In this document: positions 1 through 7,156 of the stretch, piece after piece | Layout of the letters: each line of letters starts with the position of its first letter | Position numbering within the stretch: the first letter of the stretch is position 1 | Assembly (NCBI GenBank): GCA_900770325.1 | Contig: CAAGKE010000064.1 | Span: forward strand, 1 to 15,966 | Origin: Lachnospiraceae bacterium | GTDB taxonomy: Bacteria; Bacillota; Clostridia; Lachnospirales; Lachnospiraceae | DNA: 15,966 nucleotides | Direction: 5' to 3' | Translations under genes and position numbers: made by a program | The notes under the pieces: generated by a model | Databases searched by the model: none | The model's input: the letters and a program-made list of their open reading frames with translations, nothing else | What the model was told of the DNA's origin: nothing

Positions 1-413
1 CCGTACAGGATACGTACAAAATAATCCCGGCACTGCTCATCCGTTCCCAGAATATGGGGGAACAGCGTCCCGCCCTCATCAATATATTTCTGCTCATTTT
101 TGGACCATTCAAAGGGGCCCAGATTCTTCGCCGTCTTATCACGGCGTCCGTTCACCTGTATCATCTCCTCATATCCATAGGGTACGATCATGGGACCAAC
201 GGCTGAAGTAAGAATAACCACTACCAGAACGATAATACTAAATACTGCCAGCGGATTTTTCATCAGCTTGCGCATACCATCCTTAAAAAAGGTGGTGGAC
301 TCACTCATAACCTCCTGCTGTGCTTTTTCCGCATCACTGGCCGGCTCAAATTTGGAAAGGTCGATCTGAAGGCTCAGCGGATTTTTCTTTGGAATCTTGT
401 TTTCACTCTGCAT
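1..413 (-). CDS. oppC: OppC/DppC-type ABC permease, N-terminal part (runs off window)
   Basis: Membrane permease subunit of a peptide-type ABC importer; it would pair with the OppB-type permease encoded just upstream to form the transmembrane channel. About 137 codons are present; the C-terminus lies beyond the left edge. ATG at 413 is preceded by GGAGGAG, and the start is 12 nt after the TAG of the upstream gene, so the two are one operon. Visible: a charged cytoplasmic N-terminus (MQSENKIPKKNPLS), one hydrophobic segment around residues 65-85 (AVFSIIVLVVVILTSAV), an extracytoplasmic insert typical of clostridial OppC proteins, and the family motif before the second segment, here LGTDEQCRDYF. 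In most relatives the residue before RD is Gly; here it is Cys. Substrate (oligopeptide, dipeptide or, given the neighbourhood, an oligosaccharide) cannot be decided without the binding protein and ATPases, presumably encoded further left. Confidence 0.85.
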   Translation of the reverse strand, partial: MQSENKIPKKNPLSLQIDLSKFEPASDAEKAQQEVMSESTTFFKDGMRKLMKNPLAVFSIIVLVVVILTSAVGPMIVPYGYEEMIQVNGRRDKTAKNLGPFEWSKNEQKYIDEGGTLFPHILGTDEQCRDYFVRILY

Positions 414-425
414 TCTGCTCTCCTC

Positions 426-1343
426 CTAATCAAATTTAATTCTCGGGTCTACCAGCTTATATACCAGATCACTGATCAGATTCAGTACCACCATCAGAGT
501 CGCCAGGAAAATCGTAGTCGCCATGATCATGGGATAATCACGGTTCGTAATACCGGAAATAAATTTAGATCCCAGACCGCCGATGGTAAAAATATTCTCA
601 ACCACCAGACTTCCGGTCAGAATAAAGGCCAGCATGGGACCAACATAAGTAATTACCGGAATCAGGGCATTTTTCAGACCATGCTTAAAGATCACCTTCC
701 ACTGAGCCACTCCCTTTGCCCGTGCCGTACGGACATAGTCCTGCCCCAGGGCGTCCAGCATACTTGACTTTGTCAGACGGGTAATATAAGCCATAGGATA
801 CATAGCCAGTGAAATTACAGGAAGCACGTAATTAGGATCAGAGGTACTCCATACCGGGATCCAGCCCAGCTGAATACAGAAAACCAGCAGCAAAAGCGTA
901 GCCAGCACAAAACTGGGAACTGCCGTTGCCAGGGTGGAGAAAAATACGATCACCCTGTCGGGCCACCGGTTCCGCAGCAATGCGGCCGTACTGCCCAAAA
1001 TCAGTCCCAGGATCAAAGCTACCAGGGCTGCCATGCCGCCCAGCTTTGCAGAAATGGCAAAAGACTCCAGAACTGTAGTGGCAATATCACGTCCCGTCTT
1101 TAAAGATACGCCGAAATCACCATGCAGCATATTTCCCAGATACAGGATAAACTGTTCTCCCACCGGTTTGTCCAGATTATACCGTTCCATCAAAACTGCC
1201 TTTACATCAGGGCTTAACGCTTTCTCGCCCTCAAAAGGACCGCCTGGAATCGCATTCATGGAAAAAAATGTAATGGCACATATGATAAATACCGTTACAA
1301 TGGCTAATGCTACTCGTTTCACTACATATTTAGCCAAGCTCAA
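426..1343 (-). CDS. oppB: OppB/DppB-type ABC transporter permease
   Basis: Inner-membrane permease of a peptide-class ABC importer, 305 residues, full family length (about 300-340). The N-terminus MSLAKYVVKRVALAIVTVF followed by a first membrane segment and FxMxAIPGGPF is the standard OppB/DppB opening; ERYNLDKP and GDFGVSLKTGRDI are the conserved periplasmic segment; several membrane spans follow. The ATPase-contact loop is DALGQDYVRTARAKGV (about residues 200-215), an EAA-type motif. No ATG is available in frame; the start is TTG at 1343, or TTG at 1337, behind AAAGGAG. A near-consensus promoter lies 60-90 nt upstream, so this is the first gene of its transcription unit; the partial oppC follows 12 nt after the stop. 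Family assignment is secure, substrate is not: the sugar-gene setting leaves oligosaccharide transport possible. Confidence 0.9.
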   Translation of the reverse strand: MSLAKYVVKRVALAIVTVFIICAITFFSMNAIPGGPFEGEKALSPDVKAVLMERYNLDKPVGEQFILYLGNMLHGDFGVSLKTGRDIATTVLESFAISAKLGGMAALVALILGLILGSTAALLRNRWPDRVIVFFSTLATAVPSFVLATLLLLVFCIQLGWIPVWSTSDPNYVLPVISLAMYPMAYITRLTKSSMLDALGQDYVRTARAKGVAQWKVIFKHGLKNALIPVITYVGPMLAFILTGSLVVENIFTIGGLGSKFISGITNRDYPMIMATTIFLATLMVVLNLISDLVYKLVDPRIKFD

Positions 1344-1402
1344 TCACTCTCCTTTTATCATTTCGTACTCTGCGATTTTATGCAAAAAAACCGACAATAG
1401 TA

Positions 1403-1431
1403 AATATAATAAATCGACAAATGTTTGTCAA
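1403..1431 (-). promoter_or_regulatory. Sigma-A type promoter of the opp operon
   Basis: On the minus strand, TTGACA (1431-1426, perfect -35) is followed by exactly 17 bp and TATATT (1408-1403, 5 of 6 for -10). The predicted start near 1396 gives a leader of about 50 nt before the TTG start of oppB. This is the best-matching promoter in the window. Confidence 0.8.
1416..1429. promoter_or_regulatory. Candidate operator palindrome overlapping the opp -35 box
   Basis: Perfect inverted repeat GACAAA-TG-TTTGTC covering the 3' part of the -35 box and the adjoining spacer. A further CGACAA half-site lies 23 bp away at 1392-1397, on the other side of the -10 box. The position fits a repressor site, but no regulator gene is in the window and the factor is unknown. 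Confidence 0.4.
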
Positions 1432-1457
1432 CGTCATATATTTCCTGTTCTATTAAC

Positions 1458-1482
1458 TTTTCTTAATTTTTCTAAAATTTTC
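1458..1482 (-). promoter_or_regulatory. Phased A-tracts upstream of the opp promoter
   Basis: On the minus strand the word GAAAA starts three times at exactly 10-bp intervals (G at 1482, 1472, 1462), about 30-55 bp upstream of the -35 box in an otherwise AT-rich stretch. One A-tract per helical turn is the classical arrangement for intrinsically bent DNA or a distal UP-like element. Effect on expression is inferred. Confidence 0.4.
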
Positions 1483-1513
1483 TTAAACCAATATCCTATA
1501 TTTTCTATACAGC

Positions 1514-1570
1514 AAAAAACAAGGCTGCCTGATACGGAAAAGAGATTGCTTCTCCATATGCAGCAGCCCT
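1514..1570 (-). terminator. Rho-independent terminator after galM
   Basis: Minus strand: an AGGGCTGC / GCAGCCTT stem (1570-1563 with 1528-1521) encloses a second helix (ATATGGA / TCCGTAT) and is followed by TGTTTTTT (1520-1514). It begins 12 nt after the galM stop and precedes the next promoter, separating galM from the opp operon. Confidence 0.75.
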
Positions 1571-1582
1571 TCGTCCTGTTGA

Positions 1583-2635
1583 TTACCTTACTGAAAATTT
1601 ATAGCAGGTGGTTGTTTTATATTTTTCTCCGGCTTTCAGAAGAGGACTCGCAAATCCCTCCTGATTAATGGAATTGGGATAATACTGAGACTCCAGACAG
1701 AAGCCCTGGCGTTTTCCGTATACTGCCCCGCCTTTTCCGGTCTGTCCCGGAGTAATGAAGTTGCCTGCGTAAAACTGTACACCGGGAAGATCAGTAAACG
1801 CCTCCATACAAATTCCTGTCTGAGGACAATAAGCCTCTGCAAACTTTTCTACAGCGCCTTTTTCTTCTTTCAGCACAAAATTATGGTCATAGCCGCCCAC
1901 ATATTTCAACTGCCGGAAATCTGCTTCTATATCCCGGCCAATGGGCTTGGCCACAGTAAAGTCCATAGGGGTACCCTCCACCGGTGCAATCTCTCCGGTG
2001 GGAATCGCCTGGCTGTCACGCACCGGCGTATACGCCTTCGCACTCATCCACAATTCCTGATCCAGAATATCCCCGCTGTCATGTCCGGCCAGATTAAAGT
2101 AAACATGATTCGTCATATTGGCCACTGTATCCTGATCGCAGCTTCCCGCATAATCCAGGAACAGTTCGTTTTCCTCTGTCAGCGTATAGGTTACAGAAGC
2201 CTCAAAATTTCCCGGATAGCCCTGCTCTCCGTCCTTATCCTGAATACCGAAGCAGACACTGCTCTCTCCAACCCGCACTGTCTCCCAGCGGCGTTTTTCA
2301 AAACCATTATTTCCGCTGTGCAGATTATTTTCATTATCATTGATGTCCAGCTGATACGTCTTCCCGTTAATCATAAAACGCCCTTTATCGATCCGGTTGC
2401 CGCTGCGCCCGATCACCGCCCCGAAAAAGCAGGTATTCTCATAATACCCTTCCGGTGTATCATAGCCCAGTATCACATCCTGAACCTTCTCATTCTTATC
2501 CTGCATCAAGATCGCCACCAGAGTAGCGCCCAGATCTGTCACCTTTACAGACATTCCCTGACGGTTCGTCAACGTATACAGACTCAGTTCCTGTCCATCT
2601 TTTGTTTTTCCAAAACTGCTCTTTGTTACTGCCAT
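1583..2635 (-). CDS. galM: Aldose 1-epimerase (mutarotase)
   Basis: Cytoplasmic enzyme interconverting alpha and beta anomers of free aldoses such as galactose, glucose or xylose, feeding imported sugar to anomer-specific kinases and isomerases. From ATG 2635 the protein is 350 residues, the usual GalM length. Landmarks: GAVIGRSGNRI, then ENNLHSG with the first active-site His (about 106), MTNHVYFNLAGH with the catalytic His (about 177), GGYDHNF, PGVQFYAGNF and FCLESQYYPNS with the catalytic Glu (about 315). The open frame extends 8 codons further to ATG 2659, but no ribosome binding site precedes that codon, while GGGGAAGGA and AAGAGAG precede 2635. It has its own promoter and terminator, so it is probably monocistronic. 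Family certain; sugar specificity not readable. Confidence 0.93.
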   Translation of the reverse strand: MAVTKSSFGKTKDGQELSLYTLTNRQGMSVKVTDLGATLVAILMQDKNEKVQDVILGYDTPEGYYENTCFFGAVIGRSGNRIDKGRFMINGKTYQLDINDNENNLHSGNNGFEKRRWETVRVGESSVCFGIQDKDGEQGYPGNFEASVTYTLTEENELFLDYAGSCDQDTVANMTNHVYFNLAGHDSGDILDQELWMSAKAYTPVRDSQAIPTGEIAPVEGTPMDFTVAKPIGRDIEADFRQLKYVGGYDHNFVLKEEKGAVEKFAEAYCPQTGICMEAFTDLPGVQFYAGNFITPGQTGKGGAVYGKRQGFCLESQYYPNSINQEGFASPLLKAGEKYKTTTCYKFSVR

Positions 2636-2716
2636 ATGTCTCTCTTCATCCTTCCCCATCTACATTTTTAAAGAATACTTCCTGTATTTCTTCTATTCAA
2701 TGCTTTTTTCTTTATT

Positions 2717-2745
2717 ATTTTAACCTACTTTTTATTTTTACGCAA
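2717..2745 (-). promoter_or_regulatory. Probable galM promoter
   Basis: Minus strand TTGCGT (2745-2740), 17-bp spacer, TAAAAT (2722-2717, 5 of 6 to the -10 consensus), within a very AT-rich stretch between the fold-back element and galM. It would give a leader of roughly 75 nt. The -35 matches only at TTG, so strength is uncertain. Confidence 0.5.
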
Positions 2746-2786
2746 TCATTTCATAAATTTTAATTAATATTCTTGTGCCATTGGAT

Positions 2787-3049
2787 TACTGTTCATGTGG
2801 CATTGTTGAAACAGACGTTTCGAAACAGGCGCACATCTCTAAGGAAACATTTCAGGGACGTCCTTAGCTGAGATGAAATCCACCGCCTACGGAAACCCGG
2901 CGCGAAGGCTTTCCTGAGCGTCGTTAGTTGAAGTTGGCGGTTAGTTCATCGAAGCGTTGTCCCGTTTCCGTGAGATGTACGCCTGCTTCGAAACGTCGTC
3001 CCGGGAATACGCGTGAGCAGTAACTGCCACTGGTGATATATGAACAGTA
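2787..3049 (-). repeat. 263-bp fold-back element with terminal inverted repeats (MITE-like or structured RNA)
   Basis: The whole intergenic block folds on itself. Perfect 10-bp ends TACTGTTCAT / ATGAACAGTA (2787-2796, 3040-3049) are followed inward by GTGGCA/TGCCAC (2797-2802, 3025-3030), 26-nt arms (2814-2839, 2972-2997), GGAAAC/GTTTCC (2843-2848, 2964-2969), GGGAC/GTCCC (2855-2859, 2959-2963), GATGAA/TTCATC (2872-2877, 2945-2950), ACCGCC/GGCGGT (2882-2887, 2936-2941) and GGAAA/TTTCC (2891-2895, 2910-2914): about 70 paired positions in order. The two non-Watson-Crick positions in the 26-nt arm are A-C on the plus strand but G-U on the minus strand, the direction of surrounding transcription. 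An alternative local hairpin (CATCTC..GAGATG, 2834-2877) competes with the long fold. No open frame of note, no transposase and no obvious target-site duplication. Mobile miniature element or structured RNA are both possible; the copy number elsewhere in the genome would decide. Confidence 0.7.
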
Positions 3050-3065
3050 TTACGGCAGAATCATA

Positions 3066-3092
3066 GGGCTGCCGCAAATAGCGCAGCAGCCC
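3066..3092 (-). terminator. Terminator-like hairpin after mmsB
   Basis: Stem GGGCTGCTGC / GCGGCAGCCC (10 bp, one G-U on the minus strand) with loop GCTATTT, starting about 20 nt after the mmsB stop. The following bases (TATGATTCTG) are only weakly U-rich, so termination may be inefficient. The stem sequence resembles the other terminators in the window. Confidence 0.55.
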
Positions 3093-3112
3093 CATTCCGT
3101 CAATTCATACCA

Positions 3113-4288
3113 CTATTCTGATTTTTTCTTACTTACTACATCAAAGATAACTGCTGCCAGAAGTACCAGACCTTTTACTACTTTCTGCATATTCTGGTCG
3201 GTACCCATGATAGACATACCCTGGTTAATGATACCCATCAGCACAGCACCAACGATAACGCCCGGAACCGTTCCGATACCGCCGTATGCGGAAGCACCGC
3301 CGATGAAGCAGGAACCGATGGCATCCATTTCGTAGTTCTGTCCATATGTAGGCTGAGCAGAGGTCAGACGTGCGATGGTCAGCATACCTGCCAGTGCGGA
3401 CAAAAAGCCCATGTTCGTATAAGCGATAAAGTAAACCATATCTGTATTAATACCGGAAAGCTTAGTAGCCTTTTCATTACCGCCCACTGCATAGAAATAA
3501 CGTCCTACCGTAGTCTTACTGGTAATATAACCATAGATCAATACCACGATCAGCACCCACACCAGAGAGGTGGGAATACCCTTGTACTGGGCAAGCTTTA
3601 CGGAAACAGCCATGATCACAACACAGATAATGATCATTTTAGCATACATAGCCCCTACATTTCCGGTCTCATAGCCTTTGCTCTTCCGGTTCAGATGTCC
3701 CTTAACTGTAATCAGAATATAGATCACACAGGCAACCACGCCGGCCAGCAGCGCCACACGGTTCATTCCTTCGCCGCCGCCCAGGAAATCCGGAACATAG
3801 CAGTTTGCACCGCCGCCGAAAAGAACAGCAAATGTCTGAGATTTAATCGGAAGAGTCTGTCCGCCCAGCACCACGTTGGACAGACCACGGAACACCAGCA
3901 TTCCGGAAAGAGTGGTGATGAAAGGAGGAATACGCACAAACGCGATCCAGAATGCCTGCCATGCACCAATCAGTGCACCAAGCACTAACATCAGAACCAC
4001 TGCAACACCAATGGGAAGGCCCCATTTTTCCATCATAACGCCGCCTACGGCACCTACAAAACAAACAACAGAACCAACGGAAAGGTCGATGTTACCGCCG
4101 GTCAGGATGCAGAGCAGCATACCGGTTGCCAGAACGAATACATATGCATTCTGTGAAATCAGGTTTGTAATGTTCTGCGGGTACAGGATCTTGCCCTGGG
4201 TTCCCCAGGTAAAGAACAGAGTAACCAGCACCAGTACAATAATCATTGTATATTTTTGAATTCCATTTTTTAACTTTGCCTTATCCAT
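3113..4288 (-). CDS. mmsB: CUT2 sugar ABC permease, MmsB/GguB-like
   Basis: Membrane permease of a ribose/xylose-class importer, 391 residues, the length seen for MmsB/GguB and XylH and longer than MglC or RbsC (about 320-340). The extra length includes a polar stretch around residues 200-215 (GHLNRKSKGYETGNVGAM). Diagnostic segments: LCILTGGNIDLSVGS near residue 65, IPPFITTLSGMLVFRGL near 125, and near the C-terminus ATKLSGINTD and GASAYGGIGTVPGVIVGA. About ten hydrophobic spans are visible, and the protein ends in a basic tail KKKSE. The ATG at 4288 lies behind AAAGGAG located inside the end of mmsA, 3 nt after the mmsA stop; an in-frame GTG at 4291 is too close to that site. Last gene of the chvE-mmsA-mmsB unit. 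Substrate is probably one or several monosaccharides. Confidence 0.9.
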   Translation of the reverse strand: MDKAKLKNGIQKYTMIIVLVLVTLFFTWGTQGKILYPQNITNLISQNAYVFVLATGMLLCILTGGNIDLSVGSVVCFVGAVGGVMMEKWGLPIGVAVVLMLVLGALIGAWQAFWIAFVRIPPFITTLSGMLVFRGLSNVVLGGQTLPIKSQTFAVLFGGGANCYVPDFLGGGEGMNRVALLAGVVACVIYILITVKGHLNRKSKGYETGNVGAMYAKMIIICVVIMAVSVKLAQYKGIPTSLVWVLIVVLIYGYITSKTTVGRYFYAVGGNEKATKLSGINTDMVYFIAYTNMGFLSALAGMLTIARLTSAQPTYGQNYEMDAIGSCFIGGASAYGGIGTVPGVIVGAVLMGIINQGMSIMGTDQNMQKVVKGLVLLAAVIFDVVSKKKSE

Positions 4289-4291
4289 CAC

Positions 4292-5830
4292 TTACTCTCC
4301 TTTACTAGACTTCAGAATACAAGACATAATCTTTTCCTGCGTCGCTTCTTCCTGTGCCAGTTCTCCGGCAATCCTGCCTTCATTCATGACATAAATGCGG
4401 TCTGACATACCCAATACCTCGGGAAGCTCAGAAGAAATCATGATTACTGATTTTCCTGCCGCTACCAGATCATTAATGATACAGTAGATCTCATATTTCG
4501 CACCTACATCAATACCTCTGGTGGGCTCATCCAGGATCAGAATATCCGGATCTGCATACATCCATTTTGCCAGAAGCACCTTCTGCTGATTACCACCGCT
4601 CAGATTTCCCACATTCTGTTCCACAGTGGGACACTTGGTCTTCAGCTTTTCCTTATAGTCTACTGCGACTGCATATTCCTTATCCGTATCGATCACGCCT
4701 CTGTTGCTGACGCTTTCCAGATTTGCCAGAGTAGTATTGATCTTAATAGAATTACTCAGAATCAGTCCGTCATCTTTCCGGCTTTCCGTCACGTATGCCA
4801 GTTTATGATGAATGGCATCCCGGGCATTTTTCAGATGCACTTCTTTTCCGTTCAGTTTTAAAGTTCCGGATATGTTGGTTCCGTAGCTTTTTCCAAAAAT
4901 GCTCTTTGCCAGCTCGGTACGTCCGGCACCCATCAGTCCGGAAATACCAACCACTTCACCCTTGCGGACCTTAATGGATACATTATCCACCACCTTACGC
5001 TCGGTATAGATTGGATGATATACAGTCCAGTCTTTCACTTCCATATTCACTTCACCAATCTTCACACCATGGCGTTTCGGGAAACGGTCTGCAATCTCAC
5101 GGCCAACCATGCCTTTGATAATGCGGTCTTCTGAAAAATCATCCACTCCCTTTTTCAGTGTTTCGATGGTGGAGCCATCACGGATCACAGTAATCTTATC
5201 CGCCACATAGGATACTTCGTTCAGTTTATGACTGATGATGATGCTGGTCATTCCTTCCTTCTTAAACTTCAGCAGCAGATCCAACAGTGCCTTAGAATCT
5301 GATTCATTCAGAGAAGATGTGGGCTCGTCCAGAATCAGCAGCTTCGCATCCTTCGCCAGAGCTTTTGCAATCTCTACCAGCTGCTGTTTCCCGGTACCAA
5401 TATCCTTGATCAGTGTTCTGGAGGATTCTTTCAGTCCCACCTGTTTCATATATTTATCTGCCAGCCCATGAGTCTCATCCCAGTTGATGGCAGCCTTTTT
5501 TCCTCGTTCATTTCCCAGAAACATATTTTCGCCGATGGACATATAGGGGATCAGCGCCAGTTCCTGATGAATAATAACTATTCCCTTTGCTTCACTTTCT
5601 TTTATATGATGGAATTTACAAACCTCTCCGTCATAAATAATGTCTCCCTCGTAGGAACCGTAGGGATAAACACCTGAAAGAACATTCATCAAAGTGGATT
5701 TTCCTGCTCCGTTTTCACCCACAAGCGCATGGATCTCGCCTTCCTCCACCTGAAGATTTACATTATCAAGTGCTTTTACACCAGGGAATGTTTTGGTGAT
5801 ATTTTTCATTTCCAAGAGTATCTTTGCCAA
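4292..5830 (-). CDS. mmsA: Duplicated sugar ABC ATPase, MmsA/GguA-like
   Basis: Cytoplasmic ATPase with two fused nucleotide-binding domains, powering the MmsB permease. From TTG 5830 it has 512 residues, the family length. Domain 1: Walker A GENGAGKST at 38-46, degenerate signature GTGKQQLVE near 145-153, Walker B LLILDEPTSSL near 164-174. Domain 2: altered Walker A GLMGAGRTE near 298-306, intact signature LSGGNQQK near 410-417, Walker B LILDEPTRGIDVG near 431-443. Such asymmetry is normal for RbsA/MglA/XylG relatives. Start choice: GGAGG lies 8 nt before the TTG that gives MAKILLEMKN; codons further upstream have no such site and would run into the hairpin behind chvE. The next gene starts 3 nt after the stop, so translation is probably coupled. 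Confidence 0.93.
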   Translation of the reverse strand: MAKILLEMKNITKTFPGVKALDNVNLQVEEGEIHALVGENGAGKSTLMNVLSGVYPYGSYEGDIIYDGEVCKFHHIKESEAKGIVIIHQELALIPYMSIGENMFLGNERGKKAAINWDETHGLADKYMKQVGLKESSRTLIKDIGTGKQQLVEIAKALAKDAKLLILDEPTSSLNESDSKALLDLLLKFKKEGMTSIIISHKLNEVSYVADKITVIRDGSTIETLKKGVDDFSEDRIIKGMVGREIADRFPKRHGVKIGEVNMEVKDWTVYHPIYTERKVVDNVSIKVRKGEVVGISGLMGAGRTELAKSIFGKSYGTNISGTLKLNGKEVHLKNARDAIHHKLAYVTESRKDDGLILSNSIKINTTLANLESVSNRGVIDTDKEYAVAVDYKEKLKTKCPTVEQNVGNLSGGNQQKVLLAKWMYADPDILILDEPTRGIDVGAKYEIYCIINDLVAAGKSVIMISSELPEVLGMSDRIYVMNEGRIAGELAQEEATQEKIMSCILKSSKGE

Positions 5831-5868
5831 AATTGCTCCCTCCAAACTATTCTCAAACATCATGAACA

Positions 5869-5894
5869 ACAGGCGGGCGTTAAAGCCCGCCTGT
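5869..5894 (-). terminator. Intercistronic GC-rich hairpin between chvE and mmsA
   Basis: A perfect 10-bp stem ACAGGCGGGC / GCCCGCCTGT with a 6-nt loop (TTTAAC on the minus strand), about 40 nt after the chvE stop. Only a short UGUUGUU follows, so it is better read as a leaky terminator or 3' stabiliser that yields more binding protein than ATPase/permease, a common arrangement in binding-protein operons. The mode of action is inferred. Confidence 0.55.
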
Positions 5895-5931
5895 CGATGT
5901 TACCTGTTATTCATCTCGATGATCACAAATC

Positions 5932-6990
5932 TTACTGGATCTGATCCTCGGTGTAGTAACCGGAGTCAATCAGGATTTCTTTGTAATTGTCAACAGTAAC
6001 TGCTACCGGCTCGCAAAGGTAAGACGGGATGATGCCAGTACCGTTGTCATATGTTTCAGTATCATTTACAGGAGCTTCGCTGCCGGTCATGATAGCGTCA
6101 ACCATTTCAACAACCTTAGCTGCCAGAGTACGTGTATCCTTGAATACGGACATAGCCTGAGTTCCATCTACGATGTGGGGAACGTTAGCAATATCGCAGT
6201 CCTGACCAGTGATGATCGGATATTCGCCGGTGTAGTTAGCTGCCAGAGCGTTTACAACACCAAGAGCGGTGGAGTCGTTAGAAGCAAGTACTGCATCCAG
6301 GTTGGTTCCATCTGCATAGTTGGAAGAAAGGATATTCTCAAATCTTGCCTGTGCAGCATCAGTTGCCCAGTTAGCAGTTGCAACTTCTTCTTTTGCGATC
6401 TGTCCGGACGGAACAACCAGTTTGCCTGCATCAATATAGGGCTGCAGAACATCCATAGCTCCGCCGTAGAAGAAGTTTACATTATTGTCACCCGGGTCAC
6501 CGGTGATAATTTCCAGATTGAACGGACCATCCTGGTTTTCCAGATCCAGAGCCTGTACAAGATATTCGCCCTGAGTCTTACCTACCAGATAGTTATCAAA
6601 TGTTGCATAGTAAGAAACTGCATCGGTATTCATGATCAGACGGTCATAAGCGATAACCGGGATGCCTGCTTCTTTTGCCTGTGCCAGAACAGTTCCAAGA
6701 GAGTCGCCATCGATAGATGCAACAACCAGAAGCTGGTCGCCGTTAGCGATCATGTTTTCGATCTGGGAAGCCTGTGTAGCGGAGTCATTGCCTGCATACT
6801 GAAGATCTACGGTATAACCTTTTTCTTCCAGCTGAGCCTTCATGTTCTCGCCATCCTGATTCCATCTCTGAAGATCCTGAGTCGGCATTGCAACACCGAT
6901 TACTCCTTTTTCTTCAGCCTGTGCCATGGTTCCCATTGCTACTACGCCAAGAGCTGCAGCTGCTGCCATAACGGCAATTTTCTTTGTCAT
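5932..6990 (-). CDS. chvE: ChvE-like monosaccharide-binding protein
   Basis: Extracytoplasmic solute-binding protein of the CUT2 importer, 352 residues. It is strongly reminiscent of Agrobacterium ChvE along its length: IGVAMPTQDLQRWNQDG, DLQYAGNDSATQASQIENM, VASIDGDSLGTVL, VIAYDRLIMNTDAVSYYATF, GDPGDNNVNFFYGGAM, FKDTRTLAAKVVEMV, VNDTETYDNG, IIPSYLCEPVAVT and a C-terminal DSGYYTEDQI. Relatives bind several aldoses (galactose, glucose, arabinose, xylose). The signal peptide is residues 1-25 (MTKKIAVMAAAAALG..MAQA) with AQA-EE as a type I cleavage site; there is no cysteine and hence no lipobox, unusual for a Gram-positive binding protein. ATG 6990 follows AAAGGAGG with ideal spacing. First gene of chvE-mmsA-mmsB; a weak hairpin separates it from mmsA. 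Confidence 0.93.
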   Translation of the reverse strand: MTKKIAVMAAAAALGVVAMGTMAQAEEKGVIGVAMPTQDLQRWNQDGENMKAQLEEKGYTVDLQYAGNDSATQASQIENMIANGDQLLVVASIDGDSLGTVLAQAKEAGIPVIAYDRLIMNTDAVSYYATFDNYLVGKTQGEYLVQALDLENQDGPFNLEIITGDPGDNNVNFFYGGAMDVLQPYIDAGKLVVPSGQIAKEEVATANWATDAAQARFENILSSNYADGTNLDAVLASNDSTALGVVNALAANYTGEYPIITGQDCDIANVPHIVDGTQAMSVFKDTRTLAAKVVEMVDAIMTGSEAPVNDTETYDNGTGIIPSYLCEPVAVTVDNYKEILIDSGYYTEDQIQ

Positions 6991-7081
6991 TTTGTTTTCC
7001 TCCTTTAAAAGACGTACTTTATTAAGTTGGTTTTATCGTATCACAAAGTAATCTGGATATGTTTGCTTTTAACTGTAATTT

Positions 7082-7106
7082 TTTACCTATTTTGAAGTTT
7101 ACCTAT
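7082..7106 (-). promoter_or_regulatory. Direct repeat upstream of chvE, candidate activator site
   Basis: The 9-mer ATAGGTAAA (minus strand) occurs twice, 16 bp start to start (7106-7098 and 7090-7082), about 90-115 nt upstream of the chvE start codon. No convincing -35/-10 pair was found between it and chvE, consistent with an activator-dependent promoter. Direct repeats of this kind are typical of AraC-type or response-regulator sites; the factor is unknown. Confidence 0.35.
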
Positions 7107-7156
7107 CCGTAAATAGTATAATTTTGCTAACTTTTTGTGCTATTTTTCACCTGTAT

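Noticed and set aside
2787..3049. Reading the fold-back block as a CRISPR array, an IS copy or a tRNA/rRNA fragment
   Set aside because: No regularly spaced direct repeats, no transposase frame, no cloverleaf with anticodon or CCA region; the pattern is a single long inverted repeat.
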